Below are positions 17,774 to 26,346 of a stretch of DNA of 34,161 nt, piece after piece (position 1 is the first letter of the stretch; every line of letters begins with the position of its first letter). The stretch is taken from contig JAJDEI010000199.1 in the NCBI GenBank assembly GCA_029259845.1, forward strand, positions 1 through 34,161, written 5' to 3'. Origin of the DNA: Planctomycetaceae bacterium. Its GTDB lineage: Bacteria > Planctomycetota > Planctomycetia > Planctomycetales > Planctomycetaceae. A model generated the notes under the pieces. The model was not told where the DNA came from, made no database searches, and was given only the letters and a program-made list of their open reading frames with translations. Both the position numbers and the translations under genes were made by a program.

Positions 17774-17780
17774 CAGCCAT

Positions 17781-17789
17781 CGCTTGCGG
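17781..17789. repeat. Third copy of the CGCTTGCGG intergenic word
   Basis: The 41-bp gap between the convergent decarboxylase and MnmE-like genes holds CGCTTGCGG followed by ATTAG. Related copies lie at 4835-4843 and 8241-8249, the latter followed by CTTAG. All three are just downstream of genes. Confidence 0.35.
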
Positions 17790-17814
17790 ATTAGCAACAC
17801 CAACAACTGTCCCA

Positions 17815-18984
17815 TCACCCGAAACAGAGCGCTGCAACCCAGCGCTGGATCTCCTCCTCCGGCGATTCGGCATCCATCAACTGCCGAATCTCCCGCAACA
17901 GCCGCACCTGTCGCGGCGTGACCGGAACCGGTGTCATCGGCGCGGGGACGACGGGCACGAGCCGCCGTATGATCTCCTCGGCCAACGGAGTCACGCCCTC
18001 GCCCGTCAGTGACGATACGTGCAGCGCGCCGGGCAGAATCTCATCGCCCCACACCGCCGGCAGATCACTTTTGTGCGCGACGACGATCGCGTGCGGCCAT
18101 GCGCCGACGAGGTGCCGATCGTCGTCCCGCAGCGGCATGCTGACGTCGACGAGCACGACCCGCAGGTCAGCGTTCACGATCTGCTGCCGAGCCCGTTCGA
18201 TCCCCTCCGCCTCCAGTTCGTCCGCTTCCTCGCGGAGACCGGCCGTGTCGGAGAGCAGAACCGGCCATCCTTCAAATGCGGTCTCCGCCGTTACGACGTC
18301 ACGGGTCGTCCCCGGCTGATCAAAGACGATCGACCTCGAAAACCCGACCAACGCGTTGATGAGGCTCGACTTCCCCACATTAGGCGGTCCGCACAGCACA
18401 ACTCGCCAGGGCTCCGTCAGATGGACTCCGAACGCGGCCCACGCCAACAACGCATCGGCCTGTCGTTTTGCATCATCAGAACTCAGATGTCGCAGTTGCT
18501 CAAACCTTTCTCGGAGTAATCCGCTCTGTTGCTGCAACAGGACATCGGCAGTTCGCAGCGTTGTTGCGCGGGAGAGGACAGCAACACATTCCCTGTCGAC
18601 GAGGGATTCTCCTGTGTCAGAAGCGGCGGCTTCGGAAGCGGCAGTTTGAGAAATGGCAGACGACGAAGAGACACGGCAACCGCGTGATTCGAGATCGGAG
18701 ACGATTCGGACTGCGGCCGCCTTCCCTCCGTGACAATGAATCTCAAGCACATCGTCTTCGGTCCGACAGACGACGACCTCCTCCCACGGCGTCGCGACCT
18801 CTTCCGCCGGCACATCGCCCCACTCGCCAAAGGTGACGCGTCCGATGGGCAGTTCCGCGATCGGATGCCGATTGGCCGCTCGAAACAGCGGCGGCGGACC
18901 GTCGATAAGGCAGACGTCTCCGGTCACCCGCACGGTTGCAACCGCTCCCCGTCCGGCCGGGGTCAACACACTCACCGATGTCAC
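17815..18984 (-). CDS. Divergent MnmE-like GTPase
   Basis: This 389-residue protein follows the MnmE layout; MnmE with MnmG modifies the wobble uridine of certain tRNAs. It has an N-terminal folate-binding-like domain (TPAGRGAVATVRVTG, 8-22; EIHCHGGK, 81-88), a helical region, and a GTPase domain with G1 GPPNVGKSS (199-207), switch I TTRD (226-229), G3 DTAGL (246-250) and G4 HKSD (304-307, usually NKxD). It is about 60 residues short. The conserved segment of the form GEFTxRAFLNGKxDLxQAE is absent, replaced by an Ala/Ser-rich stretch (107-127). The end is LCFG instead of CIGK, retaining the Cys (C387) but not the terminal Lys. The GTG start at 18984 overlaps the coaX stop by four bases. Confidence 0.75.
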   Translation of the reverse strand: MTSVSVLTPAGRGAVATVRVTGDVCLIDGPPPLFRAANRHPIAELPIGRVTFGEWGDVPAEEVATPWEEVVVCRTEDDVLEIHCHGGKAAAVRIVSDLESRGCRVSSSSAISQTAASEAAASDTGESLVDRECVAVLSRATTLRTADVLLQQQSGLLRERFEQLRHLSSDDAKRQADALLAWAAFGVHLTEPWRVVLCGPPNVGKSSLINALVGFSRSIVFDQPGTTRDVVTAETAFEGWPVLLSDTAGLREEADELEAEGIERARQQIVNADLRVVLVDVSMPLRDDDRHLVGAWPHAIVVAHKSDLPAVWGDEILPGALHVSSLTGEGVTPLAEEIIRRLVPVVPAPMTPVPVTPRQVRLLREIRQLMDAESPEEEIQRWVAALCFG

Positions 18985-19853
18985 GGCTGAGCCTCACGGG
19001 CGAACAGATGCCTTGCGGCGACCGCCAATCCCTGCAGTGTCAAATGCGGTTCGTAGCGGGCGCCGGGAGGAATGCGGTCGGCATACAGATGGGCCGCTCC
19101 GCCAGTCAACAACACCAGCGGCTCCGGCGGGCAGCCGAGCGACGACTCCATCCGTTCGCAGTACCCCAACACAGCCTGCCAGTGGCCCCAGTAGAGACCG
19201 CTCTTGATCGCCGCCTCGGTGTTCCGACCGATGACCGCCGGCTCCTCCGACGACAAGTCGGACAACGGCACGTGCGGCAGGACCGCGGTGTACTCGTGCA
19301 GTGCCCGCGCACACAGTTCCGGACCGGGCAGGATTGCCCCTCCGACGAACCTCCCGGTCTTGGACACGGCGTTCACCGTCGTCGCCGTCCCGACGTCGAT
19401 GATGATCGCCGGTGTCTCCGCGGGTCTCAAAGCGTTTGCAGCGATCGCATCCAGCAGCCGATCGATCCCGACCCGCTGCGGTTCGTCCACCCCAATCTCG
19501 ATCGGCAACGCGGTGCGATCTGCCAACACGTCAGGGCGAGGCCAATCAACGGGCCACTGCGAGACAAGACGTTTGATCTGTTGCGGATTGGAACCAGTGA
19601 TCACCGCCCGGGACCCGTTCTTCTCGACCGTCAGTGCGGCGCGAACTGTTCGCCACAACTCCGGATCGTCGACCGGCGATGCCACGAATGCGTCGCAACG
19701 CGGCAACGGGTCCGGCTCGGCCGAGGACTCTGTTACGGGCTCGCACAAGGGATCCCGGAAAAGGCCAAACTTCACCCGGGAATTTCCCGCGTCGACGAGC
19801 AGCAGCTCTTGTTGCGGCGGAGACAATCGCTGATGGGGAGGTTGGAGTGGCAC
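18981..19853 (-). CDS. coaX: Type III pantothenate kinase
   Basis: This 290-residue CoaX-type kinase phosphorylates pantothenate in the first step of coenzyme A synthesis. Motifs of the ASKHA fold are clear: DAGNSRVKFG (21-30, phosphate-binding P-loop), GIDR (129-132, pantothenate-site GxDR), DVGTATT (153-159) and GGAILPG (171-177). The family usually has TxD after GTATT; here it is TVN, with N161 replacing Asp. The first 15 residues are a Pro/Gln-rich extension, so a later start is possible. The GTG at 19853 lies 4 bp after the gatB stop, and the gene end overlaps the next start (GTGA), so gatB, coaX and the GTPase gene are probably co-transcribed. Confidence 0.9.
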   Translation of the reverse strand: MPLQPPHQRLSPPQQELLLVDAGNSRVKFGLFRDPLCEPVTESSAEPDPLPRCDAFVASPVDDPELWRTVRAALTVEKNGSRAVITGSNPQQIKRLVSQWPVDWPRPDVLADRTALPIEIGVDEPQRVGIDRLLDAIAANALRPAETPAIIIDVGTATTVNAVSKTGRFVGGAILPGPELCARALHEYTAVLPHVPLSDLSSEEPAVIGRNTEAAIKSGLYWGHWQAVLGYCERMESSLGCPPEPLVLLTGGAAHLYADRIPPGARYEPHLTLQGLAVAARHLFAREAQP

Positions 19854-19857
19854 GGGG

Positions 19858-21390
19858 CTATGTCTCGTTCACGCGGTCAAGGATCCGCTGCCGGACAACC
19901 TGGGCGTCCGCCCCTTTGAGAACGCGCATGACCTTGCCCATCAATGGTCCCACAGCCTGCAGTTTGCCTTCACGGATGTCGGCAACCGCCCGGTCGTGCT
20001 CGGCGATTGCCGCATCGATCGCCGCGTCCATTTCCCCCGTATCGGCCGTCATCGCCAGTCCGTGCTCTTCGATGAGCGATGCGATCCGCGATCCGCTCGG
20101 CTCAATGCCATCGTCGTAACCGGAGAGCAAATGGTCAAACACCTCGCGACCGCTCTTGACGGTCAATTCTGCTCCGACGATTCGCCGCAACACGGGCCCC
20201 AGGACGTCAGCCGGGATCGGAAATTCGGAAATGCCGGTCTGCCGCTCATTGACCTCTCTCAGGACCGATTGCGTCACCCAGTTGGCGGCCTGTTTGCCGT
20301 CCCCACAACTCTGGGCGACTGCTTCAAAGTAGTTTGCGAACGCTTCGCCCTGATTGATGATCACCGCAGCGTCGTAGGCCGAGAGTTCGAAATCCTGGAT
20401 AAACCGGCTGCGTCGCGCGGCCGGAAACTCGCGGAGTTCGCGACGAATGGCGGCGAGCTGTTCCTCATGGACCGTGACCGGGACGAGGTCGGGGTCCGGG
20501 AAGTAGCGGTAGTCCGACGCTTCTTCCTTGCCTCGCTGAGCGAACGTGATGTTGCGATCAGCGTTCCAACCGCGTGTCTCCTTGGAGACGCCCGGGTCAC
20601 CCAGTTTGCGGCCCGTTTGGGCGAACTCTTGCTGTTGGCGTTCGGCTTCGTAGGCGATGGCCGTTTCGACCGCGCGGAAACTGTTGAGGTTCTTCACCTC
20701 GACAATCGGCGTCGCGACCGTCTCGCCATCGCTGCTGCCGCCGTCACCAGTGCCGCCGTCACCGTGAATGTGCAGGTTGACGTTGGCGTCGCATCGCAAA
20801 CTGCCCTCCTGCATGTTGCAGTCGGAGACGCCCAAGTACGTGAGCAGCAGATGCAGCTCTTCCAGATATGCCTTGGCTTCGCTTGCCGAACGGATGTCCG
20901 GCTCGCTGACGATCTCGAGCAGGGGCGTGCCTGTGCGGTTGAGGTCGACGCGGCTGTCGCCTCCCCGTCCGGATTCGTCGTGCGTATTCTTGCCGGCGTC
21001 CTCTTCCAGGTGCGCACGGTTGATACGAATCTTGCGGCCCCCCCCCGCGTCGCCGCTCTCGTCGGCGACCTCCAGCCAACCATCGTGACTGAACGGGAGG
21101 TCGTATTGGCTGATCTGATAGCCCTTGGGCAGATCGGGATAGTAATACTGTTTGCGGTCCCACTTGGTGAAGGGGGCGATCTGGCAATTCAACGCCATCG
21201 CCGTGATGAGCGACAGGCGAAACGCCTCGTCGTTCATCACGGGGAGCGAACCGGGCAGGCCGAGGCAAACGGGACAGGTTTGCGTGTTCGGCTCATCGGG
21301 GTTGAAGCGGTTCACGCAGCCGCAAAAAATCTTCGACCGCGTCAACAACTGCACGTGGACTTCGAGACCGACAACGACGGTGTACTTCAT
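19858..21390 (-). CDS. gatB: Asp-tRNA(Asn)/Glu-tRNA(Gln) amidotransferase subunit B
   Basis: This 510-residue protein is the tRNA-binding kinase-like subunit of GatCAB, which phosphorylates the misacylated aminoacyl-tRNA and receives ammonia from GatA. It begins with [21 protein letters not shown], followed by [16 protein letters not shown]. Further GatB signatures are [18 protein letters not shown] text (about 88-101), [14 protein letters not shown] and [10 protein letters not shown] helical YqeY-like tail domain fills about 355-508. Length is close to the family norm. It lies 23 bp downstream of a Uma2-family gene that separates it from gatA, and it ends in TAG, the codon that interrupts gatA. 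Confidence 0.95.
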   Translation of the reverse strand: MKYTVVVGLEVHVQLLTRSKIFCGCVNRFNPDEPNTQTCPVCLGLPGSLPVMNDEAFRLSLITAMALNCQIAPFTKWDRKQYYYPDLPKGYQISQYDLPFSHDGWLEVADESGDAGGGRKIRINRAHLEEDAGKNTHDESGRGGDSRVDLNRTGTPLLEIVSEPDIRSASEAKAYLEELHLLLTYLGVSDCNMQEGSLRCDANVNLHIHGDGGTGDGGSSDGETVATPIVEVKNLNSFRAVETAIAYEAERQQQEFAQTGRKLGDPGVSKETRGWNADRNITFAQRGKEEASDYRYFPDPDLVPVTVHEEQLAAIRRELREFPAARRSRFIQDFELSAYDAAVIINQGEAFANYFEAVAQSCGDGKQAANWVTQSVLREVNERQTGISEFPIPADVLGPVLRRIVGAELTVKSGREVFDHLLSGYDDGIEPSGSRIASLIEEHGLAMTADTGEMDAAIDAAIAEHDRAVADIREGKLQAVGPLMGKVMRVLKGADAQVVRQRILDRVNET

Positions 21391-21413
21391 GGGGAATGGA
21401 GATGCCGGCAGGC

Positions 21414-22022
21414 TCAGGGCAGGATGTCATCGACGGGCACGGCGGGACAACTCTTTCCACCGACTTCGCAGGGAATCGCGTCCCCCCGTTGATACGTCCG
21501 CAACTCTTGGTAACCGGACTGCTGGCCGGTTCCTTCGGGGTGCTCAAAGACCTCAACCTGTTCATCGATCAGGTTCACCAGCCAGTACACCGAAATGCGA
21601 TTTCTGGCATAGGTGACAGCCTTGCGCCGGTCCTTTTGCAGGGACGTGTCTGCGACCTCCACAACGAGGGCCACATCGGAGGGGCCGGGATGTCGGTCCG
21701 TGTAATCGCGCCGCTGTCCGGTGACGATCATCAGATCGGGTTCGGGGACGCTGTTGTCGAGATCGACCGATGCCTGATTGGCAATGTGCCAGGCGGCGGG
21801 AATCGTGCTCGACAGAATGTCGTCAAGCAAGCCGAGGGCGACGCAATGGGGGGGATTCTTCGTCATTTTCTTGACCAGATACCCCTCCAGGAGTTCGATG
21901 CGGCCCATGCCCTCAAATGCACCGGCCCCGATCATCTGGTGGTACTGCTCCACCGTGAACTGCGCAAGTGGGAGTTCACAATCGATGATCAAGCTGTCGG
22001 AATCAGAAAGGATCGCAGACAT
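21414..22022 (-). CDS. Uma2-family (DUF820) putative endonuclease
   Basis: The protein has 202 residues from the ATG at 22022; a longer frame to 22082 lacks support. It matches the Uma2 family of PD-(D/E)XK-fold proteins. E43 lies in RIELLEG, the catalytic Asp is D96 in PEPDLMIV, E122 follows in LVVEVADTS, and basic residues K130 and K134 lie in [13 protein letters not shown], then the hallmark ISVYWLVN. All expected nuclease residues appear intact. The cellular role of the family is unsettled. It is inserted between gatA and gatB, 93 bp after the former and 23 bp before the latter, so it shares their transcript. Confidence 0.85.
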   Translation of the reverse strand: MSAILSDSDSLIIDCELPLAQFTVEQYHQMIGAGAFEGMGRIELLEGYLVKKMTKNPPHCVALGLLDDILSSTIPAAWHIANQASVDLDNSVPEPDLMIVTGQRRDYTDRHPGPSDVALVVEVADTSLQKDRRKAVTYARNRISVYWLVNLIDEQVEVFEHPEGTGQQSGYQELRTYQRGDAIPCEVGGKSCPAVPVDDILP

Positions 22023-22115
22023 GCCGTCTTTCGCGACTCGTATGGCCTTCGTGAAACGGATGGACCGAAGCAAACCAATCATATCATGGGCAGCACGTTT
22101 CAGGGAATGGCGAGC

Positions 22116-23579
22116 TCAGCCGAGCGGTGCCCGCTGCGTGTGCCACTGGGTCTCTCGTTCATACATGCGGGCCGCGCGGAGCAGGCGTTCTTCTTCGAAG
22201 GGCGCAGCGAGCAGTTGCAGGCCGATCGGCAATCCCTCACGGCTTTGGCCACAAGGCAGGGAGATGCCCGGGATGCCGGCGAGATTGGCTCCGATGGTGT
22301 AGATGTCGGTGAGGTACATGGCGAGCGGATCATCGGCCAGTTCACCGATCTTAAAGGCAGTCGTCGGCGTCACCGGTGAGGCGATGACGTCGACTTCCTC
22401 GAAGGCCCGGTCGAAATCCTGACGAATAAGCCGCCGCACTTTGAGGGCTTTGAGATAATACGCGTCGTAATAACCGGCGGAGAGGGCCTAGGTGCCGAGC
22501 ATGATCCGACGCTTAACTTCGTCGCCGAACGCCTCGCCGCGCGAGACGGAATACATGTCGGCCAGGTCGTCAAAGGATTCCGCCCGGTGTCCATAATGGA
22601 CGCCGTCGTAGCGGGCCAGATTGCTCGACGCTTCCGACGGGGCGACGATGTAATACACGGCGACCGAGTGCTGAGAGTGCGGCAGCGCGACGTCTTTCAC
22701 TTCCGCCCCCAAAGAGCGGTAGACGTCCACCGCCTCGCGAACCGCCTGTTCCACCTGGGGATCGAGCCCCTCTGCGAAGTGCTCCTTGACGATTCCCACC
22801 CGCAAGCCGTCGAGCGGCTGATCGACCGTTTGCGAATAGGCGGGCACCCGACGGTCGATGCAGGTCGAATCACGGGCATCGTGGCCGGCAATCGCTTCCA
22901 ACAAAAGAGCCGCTCCGGAAACGTCACTCGCAAATGGGCCGATCTGGTCGAGCGAACTGGCGAAGGCGACGAGACCGTATCGCGAGACCCGACCGTAGGT
23001 CGGTTTCAGACCGACGACGCCGCAAAACGCTGCCGGCTGCCGAATTGAACCTCCGGTGTCCGATCCAATGGCAAGCGGCGCCATTTGGGCCGCGACTGCC
23101 GCAGCCGACCCGCCGCTCGAACCGCCCGGCGTTCGGCTGAGATCCCACGGATTACGGGTCGATTGGAATGCCGAGTTCTCGCAGGATGAGCCCATCGCAA
23201 ACTCGTCGAGGTTCGTCCGGCCGATGAGCACTGCGTCCGCCTGCGTCAGCCGAGCGATGACGTGAGCGTCGTACGGCGGGGCGAAACCTTCCAGCATGCG
23301 GCTTCCGCAGGTCGTCGGGGTTCCGGTCGCACACAGGTTATCTTTGACCGCCACCGGGAGTCCGGCGAGCGAGCCGACGTTTTCCCCCGCCGCGCGCCGC
23401 CGGTCGATCTCCGTCGCCTGTTGCAGTGCGGCTTCGCGATCGACGTGCAGGAACGCTCCGACTTGCTCATCGGTCGCTGCGATGCGGTCGAGGTACGCCG
23501 TCACAACCTCTGTCGATGTCGCCTCTTCCCGGTCGAGGCGGTCGAGCAATTCTCCGGTGGTGAGCGTCGTCAGTGACAT
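22116..23579 (-). CDS. gatA: GatA amidotransferase subunit gene interrupted by in-frame TAG at codon 364
   Basis: Read through, this 487-codon gene has normal GatA length. GatA hydrolyses glutamine and sends ammonia to GatB. The amidase triad K79, S154 and S178 is intact ([27 protein letters not shown]). A TAG at 22488-22490 follows RRIMLGT, exactly where GatA proteins have Tyr before [14 protein letters not shown], and the frame continues with perfect family sequence to the TGA at 22116-22118. One base (TAC to TAG) explains it. A product ending there would have 363 residues and lack the C-terminal part. A GTG at 22439 could start the second piece but has no good ribosome binding site. The start ATG at 23579 replaces a longer open frame to 23627. 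Sequencing error, mutation or readthrough are all possible. Confidence 0.9.
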
Positions 23580-23594
23580 CGAGATTCGCCGTGT

Positions 23595-23642
23595 GCGAAA
23601 CGGAGTTTCGCGAAAGTGGGTTCCCAAACGGAGTTTGGGAAC
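23595..23642. repeat. Two tandem AAACGGAGTTT palindromes upstream of gatA
   Basis: GCGAAACGGAGTTTCGC (23595-23611) and GTTCCCAAAC-GGA-GTTTGGGAAC (23620-23642) are back-to-back palindromes sharing the core AAACGGAGTTT. They lie 16 to 63 bp upstream of the gatA start. The second is a dispersed planctomycete repeat that translates as PKRSLGTR. A hairpin here could affect gatA translation. Confidence 0.65.
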
Positions 23643-23690
23643 GAGGTCGATTGGGTTTGGGAGGGTGGTTCAGGAACTAGTGCGGGCGGC

Positions 23691-23779
23691 TTTTAAGTGT
23701 AGCGTCGTCTGGACGCTTGTGGACGCTGAGATGCCTCATAACCGCCCCGTAACGCCGCCAAAACCCGCTACACTTAAAA
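23691..23779. repeat. 14-bp perfect inverted repeat between gatC and gatA
   Basis: TTTTAAGTGTAGCG (23691-23704) is the exact complement of 23766-23779. The two arms bound a 61-nt interior that contains no gene. With the tandem palindromes nearby, it fills most of the 261-bp gap inside an otherwise tight operon. It may be a small palindromic element or a structured leader of gatA. Confidence 0.65.
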
Positions 23780-23840
23780 CGATGCCGTACTAAGGGCAGC
23801 CGGTCGCCCGATCAGAACATGATACCCACGGTTGCGTCCG

Positions 23841-24137
23841 TCATTGGTCGTTCAAGATCGGAGGTACGAGGAAGTACCGACCGTCCGTTTGCGGCGCGTT
23901 GGCGAGGGCTTGCTCGCGAGGAAGGGATTCGCGAGGCTCATCCGCTCGGAACACGTTGGTCACCTCAACGGCGTGCGCCATCGGTTCGACCCCGGACGTG
24001 TCCACGTTGTCGAGACGGTGAACGTACTGGAGAATCTCCCCCAACTGCTGCTTCAGCCGACCGATTTCGTCATCGGAGACCTTGAGACGGGCCAAAGCGG
24101 CCACTTTGCGGATGTCGTCGGTTGTCAGCGGAGACAT
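23841..24137 (-). CDS. gatC: Asp/Glu-tRNA amidotransferase subunit C
   Basis: This 98-residue subunit wraps around GatA and links it to GatB. The start ATG at 24137 gives MSPLTTDDIRKVAALARLKV, the typical GatC N terminus. The HRLDNVDTSGVEPMAHAVE segment and the DEPRESLPREQALANAP segment with its terminal GRYFLVPPIL are classic family features. A longer open frame upstream to 24347 is not supported. It is the first gene of the gat operon and follows a minus-strand terminator at 24211-24234, so its promoter should lie between 24138 and 24211; no clear -35/-10 pair was found there. Confidence 0.92.
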   Translation of the reverse strand: MSPLTTDDIRKVAALARLKVSDDEIGRLKQQLGEILQYVHRLDNVDTSGVEPMAHAVEVTNVFRADEPRESLPREQALANAPQTDGRYFLVPPILNDQ

Positions 24138-24210
24138 GGGAGTGAGAACGAGCGTGCAAGATTTGAGGGAAGCCGTGGACCGAATCGACGATAGTGACTG
24201 CCGGCGCAAG

Positions 24211-24234
24211 AAAAACCCGGACGGCCAGTCCGGG
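24211..24234 (-). terminator. Rho-independent terminator after the 55-residue protein gene
   Basis: On the minus strand CCCGGAC (24234-24228), a five-base loop and GTCCGGG (24222-24216) are followed by TTTTT (24215-24211). This is a GC-rich hairpin with a U-tract, placed 86 bp downstream of the small gene and upstream of gatC. It separates the two transcripts. Confidence 0.7.
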
Positions 24235-24319
24235 GAATTCACGTTTGAAAACGCCGCAACGATCCACGTGAACGGCAAGCCGATCAACATGGCCAACATG
24301 TGCGGACCGACACCAGCGA

Positions 24320-24487
24320 TTACAGGTGCTCGTGATCCTTGCGGCACATCTCATCCAGGATGACCGGATGCCACTCGGTGTCACGTTCGCTTACGGGAGC
24401 ATAGTGTTGACGCGCCCATGTCCTCAGACGCATCTCCTCGACGGGATCAATCTCCACTCCCGACTCCATTTCCGCAGTTGCTTGCAT
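24320..24487 (-). CDS. Small 55-residue conserved-looking protein
   Basis: The frame starts with ATG at 24487 behind a strong ribosome binding site (GGAGGAGTT, 5 nt spacing) and ends in TAA at 24320-24322. The product is acidic at the start (MQATAEMESGVEIDPVEEMR) and contains LRTWARQHYAPVSERD followed by EWHPVILDEMCRKDHEH. The pattern of aromatic residues (W, HY, W-HP) and paired charges looks like a real folded mini-protein. I recall similar small planctomycete proteins with RRWARxNYVP and WHPVVLxEM, from memory only. The gene has its own terminator. Function is unknown. Confidence 0.7.
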   Translation of the reverse strand: MQATAEMESGVEIDPVEEMRLRTWARQHYAPVSERDTEWHPVILDEMCRKDHEHL

Positions 24488-25284
24488 GGGAACTCCTCCT
24501 CAACACTTCGGGCAGGACGGCGGATGACGCGTGCCTGTGGTTGCGTGACGCATTCAATTGGCAAAGAACAGGCACCCGAACGGCGCAACTCTCCGAGTTC
24601 TCACTTTAGCCGACAAAACAAGCGGAATCAAGCAGTTGACAGGATTCCGCAGTCGATTTCGACAAAGATTTTTCGAGCCTGCGGAGCCCGATTTTTCCCG
24701 GTGAACGGGCGTCTTGTCCGAAATTCGATCGTCGGGCTGACGGAATCCCCGCCCGTGCCGGCTCGGCTCCGGAAAAACGTCGACAGAACCGAACCCGCGA
24801 ATCAGGATTTGTTCGGCAATCTCATCGCCTGGCCTTGTGGCAAGGCTTGGGGATGAGTCAGCCAAGCACGAATCCGCGCGGCAAGGAGCATTCCGCACGA
24901 CGGGTCGCCTTGCCGGCGTTTCCCACGAACCGGGATGGGCGTGACAGGTACCGAGCGACTGTCGGCTTGGGAGGCGATGACGGCGCGATGGCCAATCCGG
25001 CCATCAGCATTCGCGAAGCTATCCAGGCGCGCGTCCAGGACACCGTGGTAGACGCTCGGAGAGCAAACCGGTCGGATGCGGGAAATCGACCGGGCCAGCA
25101 GATCCGAACCTCGCCGAGCCCGTTCAAAGGATCCGTAAAATGAAGAAGCCTCAGCTGATTCCGCGGACGGTCCGGTCTGCGAACGGTCGCCAAACGGCAA
25201 CCGTTTCCGTGGCTTGGCCCCCGATCGCAGCGCGGCACCGCCGCCGAATAAGCAATCGCGTGTGACTCGACAAACCCGGTTCGC
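24488..25284. other. Intergenic region, no gene recognised
   Basis: This 797-bp stretch lies between two minus-strand genes. Frames inside it have no family resemblance, no good ribosome binding sites and overlap each other on both strands. One small hairpin, GCCTT-GTGGC-AAGGC at 24832-24846, is the only structure seen. It probably contains the promoter of the small gene. Confidence 0.5.
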
Positions 25285-26157
25285 TCAACGAGGCCGGGCT
25301 TGGGACAACGATGCCGATTTTCGAGACTGGTCGTTCAGCGACCAGTTATAATTCTGAAACGTCACTTTGGTTCGCGGATTCGCGGCCACGTTCTGTGCGG
25401 CGGCGGGCAGGTAGGGCTGCAGGTAGCGAAACTGCTCCGCCTGCGACTTTCCGAAGTCCGATCCGAACCAGTCCAGGATGGAGCTGACGTGCATCGCTCC
25501 CTGGCCGTCGATTGTGAAATTCTGGCGACGGCTGAAGAAATCGCGCGTATTCGCCGACAACTGCTGCTCCAACTTCGCGCCGACGTACGCTTCGTTCAAC
25601 AGCCGCGGACATCCCACCGATGCACAGACGATCGCGAAATGAATCCGCGGGTCGCCCATTTTTCGCAGCACCTGGTGCTCCATCGTGTTGAGCGGATACT
25701 CTGTTCCGCCGACGAGCAACGGCAGGTCTTTCCAGATGTTGTAACCGCCCAGCTTGGAGGTGTGATTGCGAATGCTGTCCGTCGGGTACTCACGAAGGAT
25801 GCCCTCGAGCGTGACGGCATTGTAGGCATTGATCCAGAACGCGAACTGGGATTCTCGGCTCGCCCGGAGTGACGCCGACGCCCGGCTGAGTTGGATGAGG
25901 TATTGGCGAAGTGCCTCCCGGTCCTCCGAGGACGCATGCCAGGCGCGGTAATTGACGTACCCGTCGCCATCGACGTACTTGTGGAGGAGTGCGTCGTAAG
26001 GCTGGTGGTTGATCTGGTCCATCGACACATACGCATTCCCGGCCCACTTTTTGCCGAGCGTCTCTCGGGCACCGGCTTGCTGGCTCAGTACGATCAAAAC
26101 GCAAGCCGCGACAGAGGCTGCCGTGACACCTGCGATGGTCATGTGCTTTCTTCTCAT
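25285..26157 (-). CDS. Exported DUF547 protein
   Basis: The protein has 290 residues from the ATG at 26157, which has AAAGGA about 10 nt upstream. A longer open frame reaches 26490 but would overlap the glycosyltransferase gene. Residues 1-30 are a signal peptide or membrane anchor (ASVAACVLIVLSQQAGA). The DUF547 domain (about 75-210) shows FAFWINAYNAVTL, GGTEYPLNTMEHQVLR and HFAIVCASVGCPRL, the last with the conserved Cys pair. The family's biochemistry is not established. It lies 184 bp downstream of the glycosyltransferase gene on the same strand and may or may not share its transcript. Confidence 0.85.
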   Translation of the reverse strand: MRRKHMTIAGVTAASVAACVLIVLSQQAGARETLGKKWAGNAYVSMDQINHQPYDALLHKYVDGDGYVNYRAWHASSEDREALRQYLIQLSRASASLRASRESQFAFWINAYNAVTLEGILREYPTDSIRNHTSKLGGYNIWKDLPLLVGGTEYPLNTMEHQVLRKMGDPRIHFAIVCASVGCPRLLNEAYVGAKLEQQLSANTRDFFSRRQNFTIDGQGAMHVSSILDWFGSDFGKSQAEQFRYLQPYLPAAAQNVAANPRTKVTFQNYNWSLNDQSRKSASLSQARPR

Positions 26158-26332
26158 CGGTTTCGATTCCTTTCGTCGTGCAATTCCGTAGGGCAGGTTC
26201 AGTGACCGGGAAGGACGCCTTAACAAGACGCCCGATCTTGACAGCGAAGCGACAGCCGCCCGAAATGGCAGCCACCCGTCGAAATTCCCAATCCCGACAC
26301 GGCACATCATCGGCGGTTTTGCGGTTCCTGTC

Positions 26333-26346
26333 TGTGAGCACTCACA
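26333..26346. promoter_or_regulatory. Palindrome TGTGAGCACTCACA
   Basis: A perfect 14-bp palindrome (TGTGAG-CA-CTCACA) overlaps the end of the glycosyltransferase gene and lies 176 bp upstream of the DUF547 start. It shares half-sites with the larger palindrome at 28591-28610 but with a four-base rather than six-base spacer between TGTGA and TCACA. It may be a second operator or a chance match. Confidence 0.35.

Noticed and set aside
19996..21492. 498-residue open frame antisense to gatB
   Set aside because: It mirrors gatB codon structure and has no family resemblance; gatB is certain.
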